Assembly: GCF_040096355.1 (NCBI RefSeq)
Contig: NZ_JBBMEX010000015.1
Span: 11,390 to 75,389, forward strand
Length of the DNA: 64,000 nt
From: Maccoyibacter intestinihominis
Lineage (GTDB): Bacteria > Bacillota > Clostridia > Lachnospirales > Lachnospiraceae
Direction of reading: 5' to 3'
Under the pieces are notes generated by a model. The model saw only the letters and a list, made by a program, of their open reading frames with translations, ran no database searches and was not told the DNA's origin. Shown one piece after another: positions 17,019 to 26,054 of the stretch. The stretch's first letter is position 1. The number at the start of each line of letters is the position of its first letter. Position numbers and translations under genes: made by a program.

Positions 17019-19421
17019 ATGCTCAAAAACGAATGGAAGAAGCTATTTCAAAACAAATTTATGATCGTGGTCATGATCGCGATCATCCTGATACCGACAA
17101 TTTACACGGCAATTTTTGTGGGAGCCATGTGGGACCCGTATGGAAGGGTGGAACATCTTCCGGTTGCAGTTGTAAATAAGGACGTACCGGTAACTTACAA
17201 AGACAAAGAACTGAGTGTTGGAGAAGACCTGGTCAAAAATCTGAAAGAAAACAACTCTTTGGATTTTAACTTTGTAGATGCAGATACGGCAGCGGCAGGG
17301 CTTGCGAACGGTACCTATTACATGGTGCTGACCATACCAAAGGATTTCTCAAAAAATGCAACGACTCTGACAGAGAAGAATGCAAAAAAGATGATGCTGT
17401 ACTATGAAACCAATCCGGGACAGAACTACATCGCATCCAAAATGAGTGAGACAGCGGTAAGCAAGATTCAGACAAACATTCGTGAAAAGATCACAACGCA
17501 GTATACGGAAACTGTATTTGAACAGTTAGGAACCATCGGAGATGGTTTTGTAGAAGCGGCAGATGGAGCATTACAGATCACAGACGGTACAGACCAGCTG
17601 TTAGACGGAAACGGACAGCTTCAGGATGGTATCGAAACCTTAAAGGACGGAACCGTTGCTTTAGAAGATGGAAGCACCAGTCTCCAGACAGGAATCAGTG
17701 CGTATACACAGGGTGTTGGAACACTGAAAGCCGGAGCAGATACGTTAAATGGCAAGAGTTCAGATTTGAACGGGGGTGTCACAAGCGTTTCTGAAGGAGT
17801 TACCTCTTTAAAGAGCGGAAGCGGAGCAATTTTAGCCGGTATGAATACAATGTCTGATGAGCTTGCAAAGAGCCTTTCCAAAGAAAACATGAAAAACATG
17901 GAAGCATTGCGGGGCGGTCTTACAAGCATCAACAAAGGAATTCAGACATTAAATACCGAACTTCAGAAAATGGATGTAGAAGGTCAGTTGAATACGACAG
18001 TGAGTGCAGTAACAGGCGGTCTTACTTCCATACAGGGAAGCCTTTTGAATTCCCAGACACATATGGGTGAGCTGCAGACAGCCATCGGAACGTTAAAAAT
18101 GCAGTTATTGGCATCCGGAAAAACAGAGGATGAAGTAAATGCAATGTTGTTACCGCTGATGCAGTCCGCACAGGCGGTCGGAGGAGATGTCAGCGCGATT
18201 GCAACGACAACATCCGGTCTGGCAGATTCCTTAAAGAACAGCAATTTATCGGAAGTTACACAAAAAGTAGATACGTTAAAGAGCAATGTCAGCACACTGG
18301 CAGAAAATTCTGATGTGGTATTACCGAACAGTAGTACAACGATTGAAAAGCTGACATCCGGTTTACAGGGAGTGCAGTCCGCATTGGATAAGACCGGAGA
18401 AACGGCAGACCAGATGGGACTCATCCAGGCAATGGGTGCAGTGAATACCGGACTCGGACAGTTAGATACCGGGATCAATGGTGAAAAAGGCTTAAAAGCA
18501 GGCGTGAAAGCATATACAGATGGTGTATCCCAACTTGCAGGTGGAGCAGAGCAGTTGACAGCGAACAGTGCAGCGTTGAACGAAGGTGCGGGAAAACTCA
18601 CGAGCGGAGCAGCGGCATTAAAAGACGGAAGCAACAGACTCTATGATGGAACCGTAAGTATGCAGGAAGGGCTTTCTAAGTTAAAAGACGGAAGTGTTAC
18701 ACTTGCAGATAGTCTGAACGATGCCGGAGATGAAGTAAAAGCGACCAATACGGACGAAGATACCGTTGAAATGTTTGCGGCTCCGGTTGAGACAAAGGGA
18801 AGCACCTACTCCCGCATTGACAACAACGGAAGTGCAATGGCAGCTTACATGATGGGTGTAGGTCTCTGGGTGGCATGTATCGCATTCTGCGTTATGTACC
18901 CGCTGATGAAGCCGGCAGGCGAAGTCAAAAACGGTATCCGCTGGTGGTTCAGCAAAGCATCCGTATATCTGATCATTGCATCCGTTCAGGCGGTAGTCAT
19001 GGTACTCATGCTCAAGCTGATCTTAGGATTCCAGCCGGAATACTTAGGAAGAACGATTTTAGTGGCAATGGTTGCCTCCATGGCATTCATGTCCGTAATG
19101 TACTTCTTTAACATCTGTTTCGACAAAGTCGGAAGTTACCTGATGCTGATCTTCATGGTATTGCAGTTAGGCGGTTCTGCCGGAACTTATCCGTTGGAAT
19201 TATCCTCGGATTTCTATCATAAGATCCATGAGCGTATGCCGTTTACCTATAGCGTAAAGGCTTTCCGTTCCACCATTTCCACAGGTCAGGATATCTCCGG
19301 GGAAATGGCAGTGTTTATCGGAATGATCGTAGTGTTTAATCTGTTATCCTTAGCAGTGTTTGTTTATAAGACAAAAAAAGGAAAAAATATGATCTCGGCA
19401 GAGGTAGCCGTGGAATCATAA
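17019..19421 (+). CDS. YhgE/Pip domain membrane protein
   Basis: An 800-residue protein. One helix at about 14-38 (FMIVVMIAIILIPTIYTAIF) is followed by the YhgE motif WDPYGRVEHLPVAVVNKD, a long extracytoplasmic region (about 60-605) rich in repeats such as LKDGT, LEDGS, LTSGAAAL, and five or six helices at the C-terminus like an ABC-2 permease. Pip is the phage-infection receptor of Lactococcus, and relatives are linked to type VII secretion and envelope stress. The upstream sites suggest control by the adjacent two-component system. Confidence 0.85.
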   Translation: MLKNEWKKLFQNKFMIVVMIAIILIPTIYTAIFVGAMWDPYGRVEHLPVAVVNKDVPVTYKDKELSVGEDLVKNLKENNSLDFNFVDADTAAAGLANGTYYMVLTIPKDFSKNATTLTEKNAKKMMLYYETNPGQNYIASKMSETAVSKIQTNIREKITTQYTETVFEQLGTIGDGFVEAADGALQITDGTDQLLDGNGQLQDGIETLKDGTVALEDGSTSLQTGISAYTQGVGTLKAGADTLNGKSSDLNGGVTSVSEGVTSLKSGSGAILAGMNTMSDELAKSLSKENMKNMEALRGGLTSINKGIQTLNTELQKMDVEGQLNTTVSAVTGGLTSIQGSLLNSQTHMGELQTAIGTLKMQLLASGKTEDEVNAMLLPLMQSAQAVGGDVSAIATTTSGLADSLKNSNLSEVTQKVDTLKSNVSTLAENSDVVLPNSSTTIEKLTSGLQGVQSALDKTGETADQMGLIQAMGAVNTGLGQLDTGINGEKGLKAGVKAYTDGVSQLAGGAEQLTANSAALNEGAGKLTSGAAALKDGSNRLYDGTVSMQEGLSKLKDGSVTLADSLNDAGDEVKATNTDEDTVEMFAAPVETKGSTYSRIDNNGSAMAAYMMGVGLWVACIAFCVMYPLMKPAGEVKNGIRWWFSKASVYLIIASVQAVVMVLMLKLILGFQPEYLGRTILVAMVASMAFMSVMYFFNICFDKVGSYLMLIFMVLQLGGSAGTYPLELSSDFYHKIHERMPFTYSVKAFRSTISTGQDISGEMAVFIGMIVVFNLLSLAVFVYKTKKGKNMISAEVAVES

Positions 19422-19429
19422 AAACAGCA

Positions 19430-19458
19430 TTGACAAGTGTTACACATAGTGCTACACT
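19430..19458 (+). promoter_or_regulatory. Promoter of the riboflavin operon
   Basis: TTGACA (19430-19435), 17 bases, TACACT (19453-19458). It starts only nine bases after the yhgE stop and feeds the FMN riboswitch. Confidence 0.8.
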
Positions 19459-19474
19459 AACTTACAGTTAAATA

Positions 19475-19587
19475 AGAATCTTCAGGGCAGGATGAAATTT
19501 CCGACCGGCGGTAAAGCCCGCGAACCGAGAGGTATGATTCGGTGTAACTCCGAAGCCGACAGTATAGTCTGGATGAAAGAAGATGCA
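19475..19587 (+). ncRNA. FMN riboswitch (RFN element)
   Basis: The conserved RFN blocks are present in order: TCTTCAGGGCAGGATG, CCGACCGGCGGTA, AGCCCGCGA, the variable stem ACCGAGAGG.. CGGTGTAACTCCG, CCGACAGTATAGTCTGGATG, and GAAGA closing the base stem. It binds flavin mononucleotide and reduces rib expression when FMN is plentiful. Two hairpin terminators follow before ribD. Confidence 0.95.
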
Positions 19588-19623
19588 AAAGCTGCGTAGG
19601 CAGTACACTTGTGATGCACAGTA

Positions 19624-19660
19624 AAGCTCTGAAATGATATTCATTTCAGAGCTTATTATA
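19624..19660 (+). terminator. Candidate riboswitch terminator
   Basis: AAGCTCTGAAATGA, loop TAT, TCATTTCAGAGCTT: a 14-bp perfect stem, followed by a mixed ATTATATTT tract. It may be the expression platform of the riboswitch or a plain attenuator. Confidence 0.6.
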
Positions 19661-19708
19661 TTTCACAGAAAAGAAATGAATAAAAAAGTGTAGAACCAAA
19701 CAGTGAGC

Positions 19709-19745
19709 AACCCCCTGAACGATAGATCAGTTCAGGGGTTTTTTT
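19709..19745 (+). terminator. Strong intrinsic terminator before ribD
   Basis: AACCCCCTGAAC, 9-base loop, GTTCAGGGGTT and seven T. The T tract makes this the stronger of the two terminators between the riboswitch and ribD. Confidence 0.75.
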
Positions 19746-19858
19746 GATACTTTTTCATACAAAAATTTATATGAGAAAGATCAAAGAACCCAAAACTTTC
19801 ACATCCCATACAACTACTATATGATTTGTGCACCCACAAAGTTAGGAGGAAAAACACT

Positions 19859-20998
19859 ATGACCCCGGAAGAATATATGCAAATCGCCATCGAAGAGGCA
19901 AAAAAAGGCTCAGGATTCACCAGCCCCAACCCACTTGTCGGCGCCGTACTTGTGAAAGACGGAAAGATCGTCGGCAAAGACTATCACCACAAATACGGAG
20001 AATTTCATGCAGAGAGAAATGCCATTTTAAACTGCAAAGAAGACTTAGCGGGAGCATCCCTCTATGTCACATTAGAGCCGTGCTGTCACTACGGGAAAAC
20101 ACCTCCCTGCACACAGATCATCATAGAAAGAGGAATCGAAAAAGTATATATCGGTTCCTATGATCCGAATCCAAAAGTCAATGGCGGCGGCATCAAGCAG
20201 TTAAAAGATGCGGGAATAGAAGTAGTTACGGAAGTCTTAAAGGAAGAGTGTGATGCACTCAATCCGGTATTTTTTCATTACATAGAAAAAAAAGAACCTT
20301 ACGTCGTTTTAAAATATGCGATGACGGCAGATGGAAAAATTGCGACAAGAACCGGAGCCTCAAAATGGATTACCGGAGAAGCGGCGAGAAAACGTGTGCA
20401 GTACAGCCGAAAAATTTACAGTGGGATCATGGTGGGAATCGGAACCGTGTTAGCAGATGACCCGATGCTGACCTGTCGCTTAGAAAATGCAAAAAATCCG
20501 GTCAGGATCATATGCGACAGCAGTCTTAGGATTCCGTTGGATTCTAATATTGTAAAGACGGCGAAAGAAGTACCGACCATCATAGCCTGCACGATTCCAA
20601 AAGAAGACAAAGAAAAATCAAAACAGGATTTAATTATAGAAGAAAAGATAGAAAAGTTACAGCAGGCGGGATGCGAAGTGATCCATATCGGAAGAAGCAA
20701 AACAGGAGTAGATCTGAAAGAACTGATGAAGCTGCTTGGAGAAAAAGGCATCGACAGCATCCTGTTAGAGGGCGGGAGCAGCCTGAACTATTCGGCACTA
20801 CAGGCAGGGGTCGTATCCAAAGTAGAAACCTATATCGCACCAAAGATATTCGGAGGAGAACTGGCAAAGACACCGGTTGGCGGAATAGGCGTAGAAGAGC
20901 CGGGACAGGCATTTTTCTTAAAAAATCCGAAAATCACACAGATAGAACAAGACATACTGATAGAATGGGAGGTGGGAACTTGTTCACGGGAATCGTAG
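19859..20998 (+). CDS. ribD: Bifunctional riboflavin deaminase/reductase
   Basis: A 379-residue enzyme of riboflavin synthesis. The N-terminal deaminase carries the zinc site HAE and PCCHYGKTPPC. The C-terminal reductase begins near residue 150 (VVLKYAMTADGKIATRTGAS) with the GGSSLNYSALQAG segment. It converts the first pyrimidine intermediate by deamination and then side-chain reduction. The ATG at 19859 follows AGGAGG. It overlaps ribE by 19 bases. Confidence 0.95.
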   Translation: MTPEEYMQIAIEEAKKGSGFTSPNPLVGAVLVKDGKIVGKDYHHKYGEFHAERNAILNCKEDLAGASLYVTLEPCCHYGKTPPCTQIIIERGIEKVYIGSYDPNPKVNGGGIKQLKDAGIEVVTEVLKEECDALNPVFFHYIEKKEPYVVLKYAMTADGKIATRTGASKWITGEAARKRVQYSRKIYSGIMVGIGTVLADDPMLTCRLENAKNPVRIICDSSLRIPLDSNIVKTAKEVPTIIACTIPKEDKEKSKQDLIIEEKIEKLQQAGCEVIHIGRSKTGVDLKELMKLLGEKGIDSILLEGGSSLNYSALQAGVVSKVETYIAPKIFGGELAKTPVGGIGVEEPGQAFFLKNPKITQIEQDILIEWEVGTCSRES

Positions 20999-21627
20999 AA
21001 GAAATCGGAAAAATCGCAGGGATCCAAAAGGGAGCAAAATCCGCAGTGCTGACGATACAGGCAGATAAAGTATTAGAGGATGTCCATATCGGAGACAGCA
21101 TCGCCGTCAACGGAGTCTGCCTGACCGTCACATCCTTTGAAAAAAATACCTACACCGCAGATGTGATGAACGAAACTCTGCAACGAAGCTCACTCGGAAG
21201 CCTGAGTGTCGGCAGCAGTGTGAACTTAGAGCGGGCAATGGCAGCAAACGGGCGGTTTGGAGGTCATATCGTGTCGGGACATATTGACGGAACCGGAACG
21301 ATCACACAGGTTAAAAGAGATGACAATGCCATCTGGTATACGATCATGGCAGAAGCGTCCCTGATGAAATACATTGTAGAAAAAGGCTCCATAGCGATTG
21401 ATGGTATCAGCCTGACCGTCGCAAAACGGAGTGACAAAGATTTTTCCATATCCATGATACCGCATACGGCAAAAGAGACAATCTTATCGCAGAAGAAAGC
21501 GGGGGATGTGGTCAATCTTGAAAACGACATCATTGGAAAATATGTAGAACAGTTACTACAGTATGACAAAAAAGAAGAAAAACAGAGCCGCCTGACAAAA
21601 GAATTTTTATTGCAGGCAGGCTTTTAG
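20980..21627 (+). CDS. ribE: Riboflavin synthase alpha subunit
   Basis: A 215-residue protein with two similar lumazine-binding halves. The start is a TTG at 20980, giving the classical N-terminus (M)FTGIVEEIG, with GGAGGTG at 20968-20974; the frame is open further upstream but that is only an extension. Signatures: GDSIAVNGVCLTV in half one and GSIAIDGISLTV in half two, with HIVSGHIDGTG between. It joins two lumazine molecules to give riboflavin. Translation is coupled to ribD by overlap. Confidence 0.93.
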   Translation: MFTGIVEEIGKIAGIQKGAKSAVLTIQADKVLEDVHIGDSIAVNGVCLTVTSFEKNTYTADVMNETLQRSSLGSLSVGSSVNLERAMAANGRFGGHIVSGHIDGTGTITQVKRDDNAIWYTIMAEASLMKYIVEKGSIAIDGISLTVAKRSDKDFSISMIPHTAKETILSQKKAGDVVNLENDIIGKYVEQLLQYDKKEEKQSRLTKEFLLQAGF

Positions 21628-21642
21628 AAAGGGGCAAAAATT

Positions 21643-22851
21643 ATGTTTCAATTTAACACAGTAGAAGAAGCACTGGAGGACTTAAAGAAAGGAAAGCTGA
21701 TTCTGGTAACAGATGATGAAGACCGCGAAAATGAGGGCGATTTAATCTGTGCGGCAGAGTTTGCCACAACGGAAAACGTCAATTTTATGGCAACGCATGC
21801 CAAAGGTCTGATCTGTATGCCGATGGGAGAAGAAATTATAAAAAAATTGCAGATACCGCAGATGGTCAGCAACAACACCGATAACCATGAGACGGCGTTT
21901 ACCGTATCCATTGACCATGTCGATACCACCACCGGAATTTCAGCAGCGGAGCGTTCGATCACAGCAATGAAATGTGTGGATGAGGATGCGAAGCCGGAGG
22001 ACTTCCGCAGACCGGGACATATGTTTCCATTATTGGCAAAACCAAACGGAGTCTTAGAAAGAAACGGCCACACAGAGGCAACGGTGGACTTAATGAAGTT
22101 AGCAGGATTAAAGGAGTGCGGACTTTGCTGCGAGATCATGCGTGACGATGGAACGATGATGAGAACGCCGGAATTAAAGGAGATGGCACAAAAATATAAT
22201 CTGAAATTTATTACCATCCGTGCTTTGCAGGAATACCGGAAAGTTCACGACAAACTGGTAGAGCAGGTGGCAGCAGTTAAAATGCCAACCAAATATGGAA
22301 ACTTCCGCGCATACGGATACATCAACAAATTAAACGGGGAACATCATGTGGCACTGGTCAAAGGCGATATCGGAGATGGAAAAGATGTGCTGTGTCGTGT
22401 GCATTCGGAATGTCTGACCGGAGATGTATTTGGCTCCGAGCGCTGTGACTGCGGAGAGCAGTTTGCAAAAGCCATGGAAGCAATCGAGAGAGAAGGACGG
22501 GGAATTTTACTCTATCTTCGTCAGGAAGGACGAGGTATCGGACTGATCAATAAATTAAAAGCCTATGAACTTCAGGAAAAAGGAATGGACACCGTAGAGG
22601 CAAATCTGGCGCTCGGTTTTGATGATGATGAGAGAGAATACTACATAGGCGCACAGATCTTACGGGATTTAGGAGCGAAATCCTTAAGATTGTTAACCAA
22701 CAATCCGTTAAAAATCGAAGGACTGGAAGATTTTGGACTGGAGATCAAGGAGCGGGTGCCGATTCAGATCGCATTGACACCGTATGACAAATTTTATCTG
22801 ATCACCAAGAAAAACAAGATGGGACATATCCTGGATTATCAGGAGAAATAG
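21643..22851 (+). CDS. ribBA: DHBP synthase / GTP cyclohydrolase II fusion
   Basis: A 402-residue bifunctional enzyme. Residues 1-200 form dihydroxybutanone phosphate synthase (DDEDRENEGDL, FRRPGHMFPL, HTEATVDLM). Residues 205-400 form GTP cyclohydrolase II with the zinc cysteines in SECLTGDVFGSERCDCG and RQEGRGIGL. It supplies both starting compounds of the riboflavin pathway. Confidence 0.95.
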   Translation: MFQFNTVEEALEDLKKGKLILVTDDEDRENEGDLICAAEFATTENVNFMATHAKGLICMPMGEEIIKKLQIPQMVSNNTDNHETAFTVSIDHVDTTTGISAAERSITAMKCVDEDAKPEDFRRPGHMFPLLAKPNGVLERNGHTEATVDLMKLAGLKECGLCCEIMRDDGTMMRTPELKEMAQKYNLKFITIRALQEYRKVHDKLVEQVAAVKMPTKYGNFRAYGYINKLNGEHHVALVKGDIGDGKDVLCRVHSECLTGDVFGSERCDCGEQFAKAMEAIEREGRGILLYLRQEGRGIGLINKLKAYELQEKGMDTVEANLALGFDDDEREYYIGAQILRDLGAKSLRLLTNNPLKIEGLEDFGLEIKERVPIQIALTPYDKFYLITKKNKMGHILDYQEK

Positions 22852-22930
22852 AATGTCACACATTCTAACTATTAAAAAAGTAAGGACAGTACATTAGCAA
22901 AAAACATAAAAATAAAAAGGAGATTTTATT

Positions 22931-23398
22931 ATGAACGTATTTGAAGGAAAAGTAGTATCAGAGGGAATGAAAGTAGGAATCGTAGCAGCCAGATTCAACG
23001 AATTCATCGTAAGTAAATTAGTGGCAGGAGCACAGGATGCACTTGTCAGACATGATGTAAAAGAAGAGGACATCGACCTTGCGTGGGTGCCGGGAGCATT
23101 TGAAATCCCGCTGATCGCGTCAAAGATGGCGAAGAGTGGAAAATACGATGCAGTCATTGCGTTAGGAGCAGTTATCCGTGGTTCAACAACACACTACGAT
23201 TATGTATGCAGCGAAGTATCGAAAGGAATTGCAAACGTGTCCTTAAATTCCGATATCCCGGTCATGTTCGGCGTGATCACAACAGAAAATATCGAGCAGG
23301 CAATCGAACGTGCCGGAACAAAAGCAGGAAACAAAGGTTATGACTGTGCTTTAGGTGCCATCGAAATGGTAAATCTCATCCGCAATATCGAAAAGTAA
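22931..23398 (+). CDS. ribH: Lumazine synthase (riboflavin synthase beta)
   Basis: A 155-residue protein of standard length. Signatures: AARFNEFIVSKLVAGAQD, WVPGAFEIPL, GAVIRGSTTHYDYVC and GVITTENIEQAIERAGTKAGNKG. It condenses the pyrimidine and butanone intermediates and usually assembles into 60-subunit shells. It is the last rib gene, 79 bases after ribBA; the spacer shows AAAAGGAGA before the ATG. Confidence 0.95.
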   Translation: MNVFEGKVVSEGMKVGIVAARFNEFIVSKLVAGAQDALVRHDVKEEDIDLAWVPGAFEIPLIASKMAKSGKYDAVIALGAVIRGSTTHYDYVCSEVSKGIANVSLNSDIPVMFGVITTENIEQAIERAGTKAGNKGYDCALGAIEMVNLIRNIEK

Positions 23399-23444
23399 AA
23401 TTATTGTAAAATGGTAAAGAAAGGATATACTTTTTGATTTTCCG

Positions 23445-23453
23445 TGTTATAAT
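23445..23453 (+). promoter_or_regulatory. Extended -10 promoter of mgsA
   Basis: TGTTATAAT with no clear -35 element, followed by a purine-rich leader and AGGAGG. Confidence 0.5.
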
Positions 23454-23498
23454 AAACCTGTGAGAGAAGAAGAGAGAAGAGAAAAAAGGAGGTTTATT

Positions 23499-23969
23499 AT
23501 GAGCAGGAACCTATTGACGTTAACAATTGGAAAACAGAAAAACATTGCATTGATCGCACATGATGCGAAAAAAGAAGAGCTGATCAGTTGGTGTGATGAG
23601 CACAAAAAACTTTTAAGTAAACACTTTTTATGCGGAACAGGGACAACTGCCCGCATGATTACAGATAGAACCGGACTTCCGGTAAAGGGCTACAATAGCG
23701 GTCCTCTTGGCGGTGACCAGCAGATTGGTGCAAAGATCGTAGAGGGAAGAATTGATTTTGTAGTATTCTTTTCGGACCCACTTACCGCGGCACCGCATGA
23801 CCCGGATGTAAAAGCATTGCTCCGTGTGGCACAGGTATACGATATCCCGATCGCCAATAACCGGGCAACAGCCGATTTTATGATCACATCCCCGCTGATG
23901 GATCAGGAATATGACCATGATGTCATAGATTTCCAGAGGAATATTGCAGAGCGTGCAAAGACGCTTTAG
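23499..23969 (+). CDS. mgsA: Methylglyoxal synthase
   Basis: A 156-residue protein. IALIAHDAKKEELISW opens the domain, and GTGTTARMI, SGPLGGDQQIGAKI and FFSDPLTAAPHDPDVKALLR contain the phosphate-binding site and catalytic aspartate. It converts dihydroxyacetone phosphate to methylglyoxal as an overflow route of glycolysis. The ATG at 23499 is chosen over an upstream frame extension because AGGAGG lies eight bases before it. Confidence 0.93.
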   Translation: MSRNLLTLTIGKQKNIALIAHDAKKEELISWCDEHKKLLSKHFLCGTGTTARMITDRTGLPVKGYNSGPLGGDQQIGAKIVEGRIDFVVFFSDPLTAAPHDPDVKALLRVAQVYDIPIANNRATADFMITSPLMDQEYDHDVIDFQRNIAERAKTL

Positions 23970-24029
23970 GAAAATAAAAAGTTAATTTTTACTCAAAATT
24001 TTTTACAAGTAAAATAGTGTGAATTTGCC

Positions 24030-24067
24030 GTCTCCCAGACTTTTCAAAGTTTGGGAGACATTTTTTT
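24030..24067 (+). terminator. Intrinsic terminator after mgsA
   Basis: GTCTCCCAGACTTT, short loop, AAAGTTTGGGAGAC, then ATTTTTTT. A classic stem and T tract. Confidence 0.9.
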
Positions 24068-24285
24068 AGGTATTTTGTACATTGACTTTGCGTCCCCCTA
24101 TGTTAGCATGTCTACAAAGCATATTTTCTTTTTCTCATGGCATTGCCATTTCACGATTTCTTTTATCATTTCAGAAAATTCATGCTTTTATTCAAGTGAA
24201 CAAGAGCAGGATTTTTTGAGACATATAAAAGATGCATGAACCAATATTTTCATAAAATTCTGCCGTACAGAAAAGGAGGACTTTT

Positions 24286-24489
24286 ATGGAAAGAACAAAG
24301 AGATATCCGAAAGTTTCGGAAGGAAATCCTTATAGGGATTCCCAACGTCCACTCGCACCACACGGCAATACAAGACCATTAGAAGATACCGGGAGACCGA
24401 TTTCCTCTGCCATAACTTTTCCATGGAATCTTTTCATTTCCGTGCCAAGGAGATACGCAAGCACGGCAGGCTGCAGTCCTGTGGTATAG
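24286..24489 (+). CDS. Possible small ORF overlapping the methyltransferase antisense
   Basis: A 67-codon frame with an unusually good ribosome site (AAAAGGAGG, seven bases before ATG). Only the first 15 codons lie outside the antisense of the next gene. The protein (MERTKRYPKVSEGNPY start) is unlike anything I recognise and its later part looks like antisense reading. It may be a truncated gene or chance. The 24068-24285 stretch before it is AT-rich and shows no other gene. Confidence 0.25.
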   Translation: MERTKRYPKVSEGNPYRDSQRPLAPHGNTRPLEDTGRPISSAITFPWNLFISVPRRYASTAGCSPVV

Positions 24490-25190
24490 GAATTGATCAG
24501 GAAGAAAAGCGGATCGTCAGAAAGGATCTGTGTACAAAGCTTTACCAGAGGATGAATGGCTTCTTCAATCTTCCAGATTTCGCCTTTCGGACCTCTTCCG
24601 TAAGATGGAGGATCCATAATAATGGCATCATAATGATTACCGCGTCGGATCTCACGTTCTACGAATTTGACGCAGTCATCGACAAGCCAGCGGATCGGTG
24701 CATCTTTCAGACCACTGGCAACAGCATTTTCTTTTGCCCATGTAACCATGCCTTTTGAAGCATCTACATGAGTCACACTTGCACCGGCAGCCGCAGCAGC
24801 TAATGTAGCACCACCTGTATAAGCAAAGAGATTTAAAACCTTCACAGGACGATTGGCATGTTTGATTTTCTCAGAGAACCAATCCCAGTTTACAGCCTGT
24901 TCCGGGAACAGACCCGTATGTTTAAAGCTGAATGGCTTCAAATGAAAGGTCAGGTCTTTGTAATGTAAATCCCATTGTTGAGGAAGGTCAAAGAACTCCC
25001 ATTCCCCACCGCCTTTTTTGCTGCGGTGATAATGACCATTTTTTTGCCGCCATTCTTTTCTGTTTTTCGGGGTATCCCAGATGACCTGAGGGTCCGGACG
25101 AACCAGAATGTAATCTCCCCACCGTTCGAGTTTTTCTCCATTGGAGCAGTCAATAACTTCATATTCTTTCCAATTATCAGCAATCCACAT
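24330..25190 (-). CDS. Class I SAM-dependent rRNA methyltransferase (COG1092-like)
   Basis: A 286-residue protein of the RlmI/RlmK-type family without the N-terminal PUA domain. SAM motif I is VLNLFAYTGGATLAAAAAGA, motif II VTHVDASKGMVTWAKENA, and the catalytic loop IIMDPPSYGRG. It probably methylates a base of 23S rRNA; the position cannot be told. AGGAAGG precedes the ATG. It is transcribed away from the marR-like gene. Confidence 0.85.
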   Translation of the reverse strand: MWIADNWKEYEVIDCSNGEKLERWGDYILVRPDPQVIWDTPKNRKEWRQKNGHYHRSKKGGGEWEFFDLPQQWDLHYKDLTFHLKPFSFKHTGLFPEQAVNWDWFSEKIKHANRPVKVLNLFAYTGGATLAAAAAGASVTHVDASKGMVTWAKENAVASGLKDAPIRWLVDDCVKFVEREIRRGNHYDAIIMDPPSYGRGPKGEIWKIEEAIHPLVKLCTQILSDDPLFFLINSYTTGLQPAVLAYLLGTEMKRFHGKVMAEEIGLPVSSNGLVLPCGASGRWESL

Positions 25191-25230
25191 AATGAGTTCC
25201 TTCCTATATAATATAATCTATCATCATCGT

Positions 25231-25250
25231 GTAAGACATGAGCGTCTTAC
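25231..25250. promoter_or_regulatory. Inverted repeat between divergent genes
   Basis: GTAAGAC, 6 bases, GTCTTAC in the 200-base gap between the methyltransferase and the MarR-type gene. It could be an operator or a small hairpin; nothing else stands out in the gap. Confidence 0.35.
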
Positions 25251-25390
25251 AATCAAAATAGTCCAGTACCTATTTTACACACATATGATATAAAAGTAAA
25301 ATAGAAAAAGCACTTGAGCAGACAAATTTGATTTGTTATAATAAAAATTAGGATAAAAAGTAGAAACGTGAAATATAAAGTGAGAGGTAA

Positions 25391-25906
25391 ATGCCGATGT
25401 ATCTGGAATGGATGGGAAAAAACCGTGCTTTTGTAGAAAAGTTTATAAGATATGCGAATACATATGCAGCGGTTTATAAAAAAGAGGCACTGTATGGAAC
25501 GGATATACCGATTTCCTTTGAGCAGGTGCAGGTATTAGAATATCTTTTAGAAAACGAGCAGTTAAATCAGAATATGTCAATGATCGCAAGTCGTCTGGGA
25601 ATTACTCCAAGTAATTTTACGCGAATCGTAAACAAGCTCTCCGGAAAGAATTTATTAGAGAAGTACTATGTAGAAGGCAATCGCAAGAACATAGTGATCC
25701 GTGTTACGGATTTTGGAAAAGAGCAGTACAGCTCATATTCTAAATGGATTTATGAGAATTCATTCTCAAAATTATTTGTGCGCATGGAGAAGGTGCCGGA
25801 AGAGATATTATGGGAGCTTGCGCAGGGATTTGAAGAGGCATTATGGTTACAGGAAAAGAGCAGTACGGAGGGGAAACTGATTCCTGTAGGCGAGACAAAA
25901 AAATAG
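25391..25906 (+). CDS. MarR-family transcriptional regulator
   Basis: A 171-residue winged-helix protein. The DNA-binding part reads MSMIASRLGITPSNFTRIVNKLSGKNLLEKYY, followed by a wing with EGNRKNIVIRVTDFGKEQY, the classical MarR layout. The ligand is unknown. GAGAGGTAA precedes the start; a second ATG two codons later is possible. It may control the downstream hydrolase, 148 bases away. Confidence 0.8.
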   Translation: MPMYLEWMGKNRAFVEKFIRYANTYAAVYKKEALYGTDIPISFEQVQVLEYLLENEQLNQNMSMIASRLGITPSNFTRIVNKLSGKNLLEKYYVEGNRKNIVIRVTDFGKEQYSSYSKWIYENSFSKLFVRMEKVPEEILWELAQGFEEALWLQEKSSTEGKLIPVGETKK

Positions 25907-26054
25907 GATGAGTGTCAAAAAGTGTACAGGGAGTAAAGAAATGTACACTTTTTTATTGCAATTTTTAGGATTCTGCGTTAGAATAAAGAACAGAAAATAT
26001 AATTGCAAGTTGCAATAAAATTATTGTAAGAAGAAATAATAAGGAGTGACGGAG

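Noticed and set aside
17621..18634. Long open frames on the minus strand inside yhgE
   Set aside because: The yhgE region is rich in repeated Gly/Ser/Asp/Leu codons, which keep the reverse frames open; these frames have no ribosome sites and give low-complexity Ser/Pro/Val protein.
19709..19745. The FMN riboswitch region as a separate small gene
   Set aside because: The sequence matches the RFN element and terminators; no frame with a ribosome site is present before ribD.
20671..20979. N-terminal 103-residue extension of ribE
   Set aside because: It lies wholly over ribD in another frame, is Arg-rich and unlike any riboswitch-operon protein, while TTG at 20980 has a GGAGGTG site and gives the classical FTGIVEE start.
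24051..24239. 62-codon frame after the mgsA terminator
   Set aside because: Its start lies within the terminator stem, there is no ribosome site, and the composition is Phe/Ser-rich like random AT-rich DNA.
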